Origin: Bog-473 sp036489775
GTDB taxonomy: Bacteria; Actinomycetota; Acidimicrobiia; Acidimicrobiales; RAAP-2
DNA: 64,000 nucleotides
Direction of reading: 5' to 3'
NCBI GenBank assembly: GCA_036489775.1
Contig: DASXFC010000056.1
Span: forward strand, 51,168 to 115,167
How positions within the stretch are numbered: position 1 is the first letter of the stretch; every line of letters starts with the position of its first letter. The notes below the pieces were generated by a model, which worked only from the letters and a program-made list of their open reading frames with translations, did not search any database and was not told the DNA's origin. Below are positions 57,339 through 64,000 of the stretch, one piece after another. The translations under genes and the position numbers were made by a program.

Positions 57339-58240
57339 CCGGCGTCGCCCTTGCCGGCATCCCGGACTATGGGCTCGGTCCGACGCCGGTGCCCGGTGAG
57401 CCGGTCGAACTGGCCCCCGGCCTGGTCCGTCTGACCGCCCCCAATCCCGGCTTGATGACCGGTCCGGGCACCAACACTTATCTGGTGGGCCAGGGTGAGC
57501 TGGCCGTGGTCGACCCCGGTCCGTTGAGCGAGGAGCACACCGCAGCCATTGCTGCTGTCGCCTCGACCCGCGGGGTGATCCGCTCCATCGTGGTGACCCA
57601 CACCCATATCGACCACGCTCCCGGTGCCGCCGCATTGGCGGAGCAGACCGGAGCAGAGGTCATCGGCTTCGGTCCGGCTGAGGGCTTCACCCCCGACCGC
57701 ACCGTGGGCGACGGGTGGACGCTCGAGCTCGATGGGGCCAGCGCGCTGACCGCTGTGCATACCCCGGGCCACGCGTCCGATCACCTGTGCTGGTTGATCC
57801 CCCGCCTGAAGGTCCTCCTCACCGGTGATCACGTCATGCACGGATCGACCGTGGTCATCCGGCCCCCGGACGGCGATCTTCATACCTATCTGGCCAGCCT
57901 GGCCCGCGTCCGCGACGCCGACCCGCCCGTGGCCCAGCTGGCCCCAGGTCACGGCCGGGTCATGGACCACATCCCCGAGGTGATCGACGCCCTCATCGCC
58001 CACCGCCTGGCCCGGCACGAGCTGGTGGCCGGCGCGCTGAGGGCGGCCGGTGCCGGCACGGTCGACGAATTGCTGGGCTCGGTCTACGCCGACGTGACTG
58101 AGCAGCAGCTCCCGGTGGCCCGCTTCTCGCTGTGGGCCCATCTCCGAGCGCTGGGCCAGGAGGGTCGGGCTGTGGCCGAGGTGGATGACGAAGGTGAGGA
58201 CACCATCGAGACGCGGTGGCGGGCCCACGCCGCGAATTAG
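57335..58240 (+). CDS. Metallo-beta-lactamase-fold hydrolase (LACTB2-like)
   Basis: The 301-residue protein has GTNTYLVGQGELAVVDPGP, the metal motif VVTHTHIDHAPGAAAL (HTHIDH), HTPGHASDHLC (third His), LTGDHVMH (Asp) and PGHGRV. The C-terminal helical domain (HRLARHELVAGAL) matches LACTB2-like hydrolases. It is coupled by 4 bp to the NUDIX gene and meets mrp tail to tail with a 4-bp overlap. Mycobacteria have an equivalent gene (Rv3677c) near the ArsA pair. Confidence 0.87.
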   Translation: MTGVALAGIPDYGLGPTPVPGEPVELAPGLVRLTAPNPGLMTGPGTNTYLVGQGELAVVDPGPLSEEHTAAIAAVASTRGVIRSIVVTHTHIDHAPGAAALAEQTGAEVIGFGPAEGFTPDRTVGDGWTLELDGASALTAVHTPGHASDHLCWLIPRLKVLLTGDHVMHGSTVVIRPPDGDLHTYLASLARVRDADPPVAQLAPGHGRVMDHIPEVIDALIAHRLARHELVAGALRAAGAGTVDELLGSVYADVTEQQLPVARFSLWAHLRALGQEGRAVAEVDDEGEDTIETRWRAHAAN

Positions 58241-59394
58241 CCGGCCGGCACCTCGCCGCTGGCCACGGCGGCCTCCACCCGCTTGAGCATCCGGGCGCTG
58301 CAGCCATCGGTGGCCACCACCGGGGCGATCTCTTCGGCCACCAGGCGGGCCAACTCGGCGAAGACGTCACCCAGTGGACCGGGCCGACCGGCGACCGGGA
58401 TCCCGGCATCACCGGCCGCGGCCAGGTCAGGGTGCAGGGGGATGGAGCCGATGAGCGGGACGCCCAGCGAGTGGGCCAGGCGCTCGCCGCCGCCGCGGCC
58501 GAAGAGGGCGTAGCTAGTGCCGTGATCGCACACGAAGTCGCTCATGTTTTCGATGACGCCGGCCACCCGGAGGTAGCCCTTGCGCGCCATGTCGGCCGCC
58601 CGGGCCGCCACCTTCTGGGCCGCCACCGGCGGGGTGGTCACGATCAGCATCTCGGTTCTCGGCAGCAACCGGGCCAGGCCCATCTGCACGTCACCGGTCC
58701 CGGGGGGTAGGTCGATCAGGAGGTAGTCGAGATCGTCGCCCCAGTGGGCGTCCTGGAGGAACTGCTGCACGGCCCGGTTGAGCACCAGGCCGCGCCACAT
58801 GATGGCCTGCTCCTCGCCGGCCAGGAATCCCATGGACAGCACACGCACGACGCCGTCACCGACTTGTTGCTCGAGCGGCACCATCTTCCCGGCCCGGGCT
58901 TCGACGTCGCCCTCCATGCCCAGCAGCCGAGGCACCGAGAAGCCCCAAATGTCGGCATCGAGAATCCCGACGGTCAGGCCGCGCCGGGCCAGGGCTACGG
59001 CCAGGTTCACCGTCACCGACGACTTGCCGACGCCACCCTTCCCCGACGCCACGGCCAGGACGCGAGCTGAAGCCGGGACGGCTGTCTCCGGCGCGTCCTC
59101 CCGGGCTTTCCAGCGGGCCCGGGCCATGACGTTGGCTCGCTCCTCGGCCTCCATGGCGGCCACCTCGATCTCCACCTGGTTCACCCAGTCCAGCGCCTCG
59201 ATGTGGCCCCGGACATCCCGTTCGATCTGGTTGCGCAACGGGCAGGAGGCGATGGTCAGCGCGATCTCGACCCGGACCGCGTCGCCCGTCACCGTGACGC
59301 CGCGCACCATCCCGAGGTCGACGATGGTGTCACCCAGCTCGGGGTCGACCACCGTGCGCAGGCGGTCGAGCACCTCGTCCTCCCGGGTGGTCAT
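58237..59394 (-). CDS. Mrp/NBP35-family iron-sulfur carrier ATPase
   Basis: The 385-residue protein begins with a MIP18-like domain (VLDRLRTVVDPELGDTIVDLGMVRGVTVTGD...IASCPLRNQIERDV). The P-loop part follows: LAVASGKGGVGKSSVTVNLAVAL (deviant Walker A), DADIWGFSVPRLLG, and DYLLIDLPPGTGDVQM. It probably transfers Fe-S clusters to apo-proteins, although a CxxC near the end is not evident. It is divergent from the IscA-type gene. Confidence 0.9.
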   Translation of the reverse strand: MTTREDEVLDRLRTVVDPELGDTIVDLGMVRGVTVTGDAVRVEIALTIASCPLRNQIERDVRGHIEALDWVNQVEIEVAAMEAEERANVMARARWKAREDAPETAVPASARVLAVASGKGGVGKSSVTVNLAVALARRGLTVGILDADIWGFSVPRLLGMEGDVEARAGKMVPLEQQVGDGVVRVLSMGFLAGEEQAIMWRGLVLNRAVQQFLQDAHWGDDLDYLLIDLPPGTGDVQMGLARLLPRTEMLIVTTPPVAAQKVAARAADMARKGYLRVAGVIENMSDFVCDHGTSYALFGRGGGERLAHSLGVPLIGSIPLHPDLAAAGDAGIPVAGRPGPLGDVFAELARLVAEEIAPVVATDGCSARMLKRVEAAVASGEVPAG

Positions 59395-59543
59395 GGATGG
59401 ATTCTACCGGCGTGGGCCCGGTTTCGGTCCTGGTCACAGCGTCGATTCACCCAGCCGGTCGAGCGGTAGACTTCCTGTCATCAACGCGGGTGCAGGACCC
59501 GCGGGACCATCGGCCGCCCAGTGCGGCGAATGAGGAGGCTGCT

Positions 59544-59909
59544 GTGACCACCCTGACGACGTCGGTGAGCATTGGGAAGAAGCCGGCACCGGTCACGCTC
59601 AGCGATACCGCCACCTTGAAGGTGGCCGAGTTGTTGGCCCAGGAGGAAGGCGACGAGCTGGCGCTGCGGGTCGCGGTCAAGCCCGGCGGCTGCTCGGGAT
59701 ACAGCTACGAGATGTTCTTCGACTCCGAGGTGCTGTCGGACGACGTCGTTCGCGAGTTCGGCGCGGTCAAGGTCGTGGTCGACGCGGCCAGCGCCGAACT
59801 GCTGACCGGTTCGACCCTCGACTACTCCGACGGCCTGCAGGGTGCCGGGTTCCACATCGAGAACCCCAACGCCACCCGCACCTGTGGCTGCGGTTCCTCC
59901 TTCAGCTAA
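59544..59909 (+). CDS. IscA/ErpA-type iron-sulfur cluster assembly protein
   Basis: The 121-residue protein has the A-type carrier cysteines in KPGGCSGYSYEMFFD and TCGCGSSFS, with a strand-rich core between. It accepts and passes [2Fe-2S] or [4Fe-4S] clusters. GTG 59544 follows GAGGAGGCTGCT. The end overlaps the next reading frame by 68 bp. Mrp is divergent at 149 bp. Confidence 0.93.
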   Translation: MTTLTTSVSIGKKPAPVTLSDTATLKVAELLAQEEGDELALRVAVKPGGCSGYSYEMFFDSEVLSDDVVREFGAVKVVVDAASAELLTGSTLDYSDGLQGAGFHIENPNATRTCGCGSSFS

Positions 59910-61539
59910 ACCTGCACCGCTGCACCAGCCCGCCACCAGCGGGGCCGTCGCCTTCTCCCTCAACGGAGCAGCCGTGTCGGTCGCCGACGGCATCTCACTG
60001 CTGGACGCCCTGCGCGACGAGCTGGGTTGTCATTCCGTCAAGGACGGCTGCAGTCCTCAAGGTCAGTGTGGTTGCTGCACCGTCTGGGTCGACGGCGCTC
60101 CCCGCGTCGCCTGCGTGACCGCGGTTCGCCGCGTGGCCGGGCGATCGGTCACCACTATGGAGGGGCTGCCCGAAGAAGTTCGTCACCGCTGGGTCCAGGC
60201 CTTTGTCGCCTGCGGGGCCAGTCAGTGCGGGTTCTGCACCCCGGGCATCATCATGCGCCTGAGCACGCTGGCTCCGGCATCCCCACCGCAGAGCCGCGAC
60301 GCCATCGAGTCCGCCCTGCGAGCCCATCTGTGCCGGTGCACTGGCTGGCAGTCCATCGTCGAGGCCGCCGAGCGCGCCCTCGACCCGGGACTCGACTCGG
60401 TGTCCGTCGAAGACGGTGACCGCGACCCTCTCCTGGCGTCGTGGCGGGCTCAACTCGAAGGTCCGGCCTTCCAGAGCTCAGGGCCCGATGCGGTGATGGG
60501 CGATGCCGGCTTTGCCGACGACACCGCCCCCCACGGTTCACTGGTGCAGCTGGGCCAGGCCGCCGAACCAGCGCCCTCCTTGCGGGCGGCTCGGGCCGGG
60601 ACCGGCCGGGTCCAGGGCCGCAACAGCACGGTTCCCCTGGGCCATCCCGTCGCCGTGCCGGCCGGGACCTGGGCCCTCACGCTCCAGACGACCTGGGTCG
60701 AGCCGGCTTACCTTGAGCCCGATGCCAGCTGGGCTGCTCCCGACGGTATCCCGGCCTCCCCGTTGGCCAACGGCGGGGCCTTCGGGGGCAAGCGACGGAG
60801 CCCGGTGCCCGAGCGGGCCCAGGCCCTGGCCGAGACGACCGGCGCGCCGGTCCGCGTGCTCTGGCGCCGAGAGGACGTGGTGCGGCTCGGGCCTAAGCGG
60901 CCGCCGCTGGCCCTCGGATTGCGGGCTGATGGCAGTGGGATCGTACGGTTGGGGCACACCCCCGGTTCCCCGGATCTGGCCGGGACTGTGCAGCAGATCG
61001 GTGCGCTGGCCCCCGGCGTGGTCGTCGAGGTGGTCGAGATCGAAGGACCGCCCGTAGGTGGCGAGTTGCGCGGGGCCGGCTGGGCCGAAGTCCTGGCCGC
61101 CCGGCTCGCACTGGACGCCGTCCCCGGTGATCCGGTCGAGGCCGCGCTGCCCGGCGGTGGCTGGGCCCGGGTCACGCTCGACGTCGGGGCGCTCGCCGGA
61201 CGCGGTCACCTCGAGGTCGAGGTCTCCGCCGGCGCCGTCCTGCACCCGGTGACCCTGCGCTCCTACGTACTGGGCGCGGTGCACCAGGCGCTCGGCCTGG
61301 TTTGGAGCGAGGGCATCGCGGTGACCGACGGGATGCCGGTCGACCTGACCATCCGCTCCTTCGGGATCCTCCCCGCCCGGGACATGCCCGAAGTGACCGC
61401 GATCCTCCGCGAGGAGGACACTTGGCCGGTCAACGGTTCTGACGCCGTCTTCGTCGCCACCCTCGCTGCTGCCTTCGCCGCCGAGGGCCGGCCCGCCTCC
61501 TGGCCCACTCGCCGGACCGGCGGGCGCGCCCACCAGTAG
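59842..61539 (+). CDS. Fused [2Fe-2S] protein with a partial molybdopterin-type domain
   Basis: Residues about 35-180 are the xanthine-oxidase-type iron-sulfur subunit: ferredoxin fold CHSVKDGCSPQGQCGCCTVWVDG, then CGASQCGFCTPGIIM and HLCRCTGW, giving all eight cluster Cys. Residues about 290-430 resemble a small piece of the molybdopterin-binding subunit (NGGAFGGKRRSPVPERAQALAETTGAPVRVLWRRED). Full enzymes are over 1,000 residues; the substrate site and most Moco ligands are missing. The GTG start inside iscA is uncertain; later starts are possible. Confidence 0.65.
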   Translation: MPGSTSRTPTPPAPVAAVPPSAKPAPLHQPATSGAVAFSLNGAAVSVADGISLLDALRDELGCHSVKDGCSPQGQCGCCTVWVDGAPRVACVTAVRRVAGRSVTTMEGLPEEVRHRWVQAFVACGASQCGFCTPGIIMRLSTLAPASPPQSRDAIESALRAHLCRCTGWQSIVEAAERALDPGLDSVSVEDGDRDPLLASWRAQLEGPAFQSSGPDAVMGDAGFADDTAPHGSLVQLGQAAEPAPSLRAARAGTGRVQGRNSTVPLGHPVAVPAGTWALTLQTTWVEPAYLEPDASWAAPDGIPASPLANGGAFGGKRRSPVPERAQALAETTGAPVRVLWRREDVVRLGPKRPPLALGLRADGSGIVRLGHTPGSPDLAGTVQQIGALAPGVVVEVVEIEGPPVGGELRGAGWAEVLAARLALDAVPGDPVEAALPGGGWARVTLDVGALAGRGHLEVEVSAGAVLHPVTLRSYVLGAVHQALGLVWSEGIAVTDGMPVDLTIRSFGILPARDMPEVTAILREEDTWPVNGSDAVFVATLAAAFAAEGRPASWPTRRTGGRAHQ

Positions 61540-61581
61540 CCCCGTGGCACCATCGCGCCAGTACATCCGAGAGGAGTCAGC

Positions 61582-61947
61582 ATGAGCCCGGCCGTCGGTC
61601 CCTACTCGCCCGTTCGCCGTGCCGGCGATTGGGTCATCACCTCAGGGCAGGTGGGCCTGGCCCCCGGGGGCGAACCCCCCGCCCTGGCCGAGGGCGGCAC
61701 GGTGGGACAGCTGCGCCAGGCCCTGGCCAACCTGACCGACGTGCTGGCCGCCGAGGGGGCCACCCTGGCCGACGTGGTCAAGACGGCGCTGTTCTTGGTC
61801 GACATGAGCGAGTTCGCCGCCGTCAACGAGGTGTGGATCGAGGTGTTTGCTGAGCCGCGTCCGACCCGCTCGGCCGTCGCCGTGGTCGCGCTGCCGGTGG
61901 GCGCCCGGGTCGAAGTGGAGGCCTGGGCCTACGTGCCCGCGCGCTGA
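61582..61947 (+). CDS. RidA/YjgF-family protein
   Basis: The 121-residue protein has GPYSPVRRAGDWVITSGQVGLAP, QALANLTDVLAAEGATLADVVKTALFLVDMSEFAAVNEVW, and PTRSAVAVVALPVGARVEVEAWAYV. These are the usual RidA blocks, including the Arg of PTRSAV that binds the carboxylate. RidA deaminates reactive 2-aminoacrylate and related enamines. ATG 61582 follows GAGAGGAGTCAGC. It overlaps the next gene tail to tail by 19 bp. Confidence 0.9.
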   Translation: MSPAVGPYSPVRRAGDWVITSGQVGLAPGGEPPALAEGGTVGQLRQALANLTDVLAAEGATLADVVKTALFLVDMSEFAAVNEVWIEVFAEPRPTRSAVAVVALPVGARVEVEAWAYVPAR

Positions 61948-62654
61948 ACCGCGCCGGGGTGCCAGGCCACCTGGCCGAAGCGGTACCCCACTGAGCGCAC
62001 CGTCTGGATCAGGTGCGCATGTTCCTCACCGAGCTTGGCCCGCAGCCGGCGGATGTGGACGTCGACCGTGCGCGCCCCGCCGTAGTACTCGTAGCCCCAG
62101 ACCCGGCTGAGCAGAGTCTCGCGGGTGAAGACTTTGGCCGGATGCCCGGCCAGGAAGCGCAGCAGCTCGTACTCCATGTAGGTCAGGTCCAGCACGCGCC
62201 CGGCCACGGCCGCTTGATAGGTCTCGAGGTTCAGCAGCAAGGGGCCGTACTCGATGATGTCGGGCCGCATGCTCTGGCCGGTGCGCCAGAACAGGTGTTG
62301 GAGGCGGGTGGCCAGTTCCTCGGCGTGGGCCGGCAGGACGCAGAAGTCGTCGTAGAGGTCGTCGCGCAGCAGCAACTCACCGACCTGCTGGGGGCGGATC
62401 ACCAGGAGGAGCGGGCTGAGCGGGACCTCGCGCAGGCGTACGGCGCGGCAAAAGGCGACCGCCCCGGTCATGTCGTCGCCGGCCACCACCAGCACACCTG
62501 AGAAGCCCTCACTGGCTGTTCCGTCGCCGCCGCCGGCGGCCGGGTCGGGCACCTGTTCGGCTGACGACACGCAGCGGTAGCCCAGCCCGGCTCCCTCGAG
62601 AGCCTGGGTCACCTCGGTCGGCAGTTCAGCTGGGAAACAGAGAAGCGGGTCCAT
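61929..62654 (-). CDS. GlnR-like winged-helix response regulator
   Basis: The 241-residue protein has an atypical receiver domain (VLVVAGDDMTGAVAFCRAVRL...LLLVIRPQQVGELLL) without a clear phospho-Asp pocket. An OmpR-type winged helix follows: LTYMEYELLRFLAGHPAKVFTRETLLSRVWGYEYYGGARTVDVHIRRLRAKLGE, then IQTVRSVGYRF. An unphosphorylated receiver and orphan status match GlnR, the nitrogen regulator of actinobacteria. It starts 34 bp downstream of the glnA stop. Confidence 0.8.
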   Translation of the reverse strand: MDPLLCFPAELPTEVTQALEGAGLGYRCVSSAEQVPDPAAGGGDGTASEGFSGVLVVAGDDMTGAVAFCRAVRLREVPLSPLLLVIRPQQVGELLLRDDLYDDFCVLPAHAEELATRLQHLFWRTGQSMRPDIIEYGPLLLNLETYQAAVAGRVLDLTYMEYELLRFLAGHPAKVFTRETLLSRVWGYEYYGGARTVDVHIRRLRAKLGEEHAHLIQTVRSVGYRFGQVAWHPGAVQRAGT

Positions 62655-62687
62655 GGGGCGAGGGTGTAATCAGCAGCCGAGCTGGCC

Positions 62688-64000
62688 TTAGAGCAGGGGC
62701 AGGTAGCGGTCGAGTTCGAACTGGGACACTTCGGCTTGGTAGGCCTCCCACTCCGCGCGCTTGTTGCGGATGAACCATTCGAAGACGTGGTCGCCCAGGG
62801 TGGTCGCCAGCAACTCGGAGCGCTCCATCTCGTTGACGGCGTCGTTGAGGCTGGGAGGGAGGGACTCGATACCCTTCTGGGCCAGCTCCTTCGCCGACAT
62901 GGCGAAGAGGTTCGAATCGGCCTCGGGCGGCAGCGGGTAGTCCTCGGTGATGCCGCGCAGGCCGGCGGCCAGAATCACCGCGAAGGTCAGGTAGGGGTTG
63001 CAGGCGCTGTCGGGTGCCCGGTACTCGAGGCGGGTGGAGTCCGGCTTGCCGTGCTTGATCACCGGCACCCGGATCAGGGCCGAGCGGTTGTTGCGGGCCC
63101 AGCTCACGTTGACCGGGGCTTCGTAGCCGCGGATCAGACGTTTGTACGAGTTGACCCACTGGTTGGTCACCGCGGTGATCTCCCGGGCGTGGTGGAGCAG
63201 GCCGGCAATGAAACGCCGGGCCACCTCGGACAGCCCGTAGGGGTCGTTCTCGTCGGTGAAGGCGTTGCGCTCCCCCTCCCACAGCGAGATGTGTGTGTGC
63301 ATGCCCGAGCCCGGCATTCCGGCCAGGGGCTTGGGCATGAAGCTGGCGTAGACGCCGTCGCGCCGGGCCATCTCCTTGATCACCATGCGCGTGGTCATCA
63401 CGGTGTCGGCCATGGTGAGGGCGTCGGTGTAGCGCAGGTCGATCTCGTGCTGGCTCGGCGCGTCCTCGTGCTGGCTGTACTCGACGGGTATGCCCATGTC
63501 CTCGAGGGTCAGGACGCTCTCCCGGCGCAGCTCGCTGGCGACGTCGTTGGTGGTGAGATCGAAGTACGACCCCGAATCCAGGGGTATCGGCGGGAGCCCG
63601 TCGGGGGCGCCCTGGGCCGGTCGGGAGAAGTAGAAGTACTCGAGCTCGGGGGCGACGTAGAACGAGAAGCCCATCGATCGGGCTCGTTCCAGCACACGGC
63701 GCAGCACCTGGCGGGGGTCGCCGGCGAACGGTGTGCCGTCGAGGTTGACGATGTCGCAGACCACCCGGGCCGTGACCGCCCCGTCGGCGAGATAGGGCAG
63801 GAGCTGGAAGGTCTTGGAGTCGGGCATGGCCATCACGTCGCTCTCGTGCACCCGGCTGAACCCGTCGATGGTCGAGCCGTCGAAGGTCATTCCCTCTTCG
63901 AGGGCGTTCTCCAGCTCGGCCGGCGTGATCTGGAAGGACTTGGGGCTGCCAAGCACGTCGGTGAACCAGAGCTGGACGAAACGGACCCCGCGTTCCTCCA
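62688..64000 (-). CDS. glnA: Glutamine synthetase (start beyond the window)
   Basis: The visible 437 residues cover nearly the whole enzyme. The open right edge adds EERGVRFVQLWFTDVLG before GSPKSFQITPAELENALEEGMTFDGSTIDGF, so only the first few residues are missing. It has metal and substrate motifs APELEYFYF, EYSQHEDAPSQHEIDLRY, MPGSGMHTHISLWE and WARNNRSALIRVP. The enzyme makes glutamine from glutamate, ammonia and ATP. A Tyr adenylylation motif is not evident, suggesting the non-adenylylated type. A GlnR-like regulator follows. Confidence 0.93.
   Translation of the reverse strand, partial: EERGVRFVQLWFTDVLGSPKSFQITPAELENALEEGMTFDGSTIDGFSRVHESDVMAMPDSKTFQLLPYLADGAVTARVVCDIVNLDGTPFAGDPRQVLRRVLERARSMGFSFYVAPELEYFYFSRPAQGAPDGLPPIPLDSGSYFDLTTNDVASELRRESVLTLEDMGIPVEYSQHEDAPSQHEIDLRYTDALTMADTVMTTRMVIKEMARRDGVYASFMPKPLAGMPGSGMHTHISLWEGERNAFTDENDPYGLSEVARRFIAGLLHHAREITAVTNQWVNSYKRLIRGYEAPVNVSWARNNRSALIRVPVIKHGKPDSTRLEYRAPDSACNPYLTFAVILAAGLRGITEDYPLPPEADSNLFAMSAKELAQKGIESLPPSLNDAVNEMERSELLATTLGDHVFEWFIRNKRAEWEAYQAEVSQFELDRYLPLL

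Overview
The window comes from a high-G+C actinobacterium. A WhiB-type Fe-S regulator lies next to a tandem pair of ArsA/Get3-like ATPases, and an orphan OmpR-type (GlnR-like) regulator lies next to glnA. Many genes have GTG or TTG starts, and several have a -10 box only a few bases before the start codon, suggesting leaderless mRNAs. An Acidimicrobiia-like lineage is possible, but that is inference.

Layout. (1) 1-13.2 kb is chromosomal: an acyl-CoA thioesterase end, tRNA-Ala(TGC), a frameshifted glyoxalase-fold gene, a metallo-beta-lactamase-fold protein, two tandem paralogues, a CaiB-type CoA transferase, a MarR-like regulator with a clear operator, secreted proteins, SDR oxidoreductases, a methyltransferase/P-loop kinase pair and an AhpD-like protein. 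(2) 13.24-51.54 kb is an integrated element of about 38 kb, bounded by 62-bp direct repeats made from the 3' part of tRNA-Pro(CGG). The intact tRNA is at the right end and its displaced 3' piece is at the left end. Both ends carry tandem 11-bp repeats that look like integrase arm sites. The right end keeps only a rep gene fused out of frame to the last ~85 codons of a tyrosine integrase, so the original integrase is dead. (3) 51.6-64 kb is chromosome again: a CBS/CorC protein, a receiver protein, the ArsA pair, whiB, a DUF929-like protein, NUDIX, MBL hydrolase, Mrp ATPase, an IscA-type protein, an unusual Fe-S/molybdopterin-type fusion, RidA, a GlnR-like regulator and glnA.

Inside the element the left part is a leftward mobilization module. 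It holds a large serine recombinase, XRE regulator, ArdA antirestriction protein, ribbon-helix-helix protein, orphan DNA methyltransferase, replication-relaxation protein, coupling ATPase and small membrane or basic proteins. Many neighbouring genes overlap by 4 bp. An ECF sigma factor and three secreted proteins, including a G1 (eqolisin-type) glutamic peptidase, form a separate cargo block. The centre, on the + strand, is a defence island. It contains a frameshifted OLD-family ATPase/TOPRIM nuclease and then one tight operon of hsdM-hsdS-hsdR, a YgjP/SprT-like metallopeptidase and a 1,510-residue Avs-like STAND NTPase with an N-terminal PD-(D/E)xK nuclease domain. A RHH-YfbU protein, small unknown genes and a UvrD-like helicase follow. 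A DUF5615-type toxin-antitoxin pair and the rep remnant close the right end.

The most interesting points are the restriction-metallopeptidase-Avs operon, ArdA and an orphan methyltransferase sharing an element with a type I restriction system, the compound inverted repeat that may be an oriT, and the evidence that two recombination systems (serine and relic tyrosine) are layered in one island.
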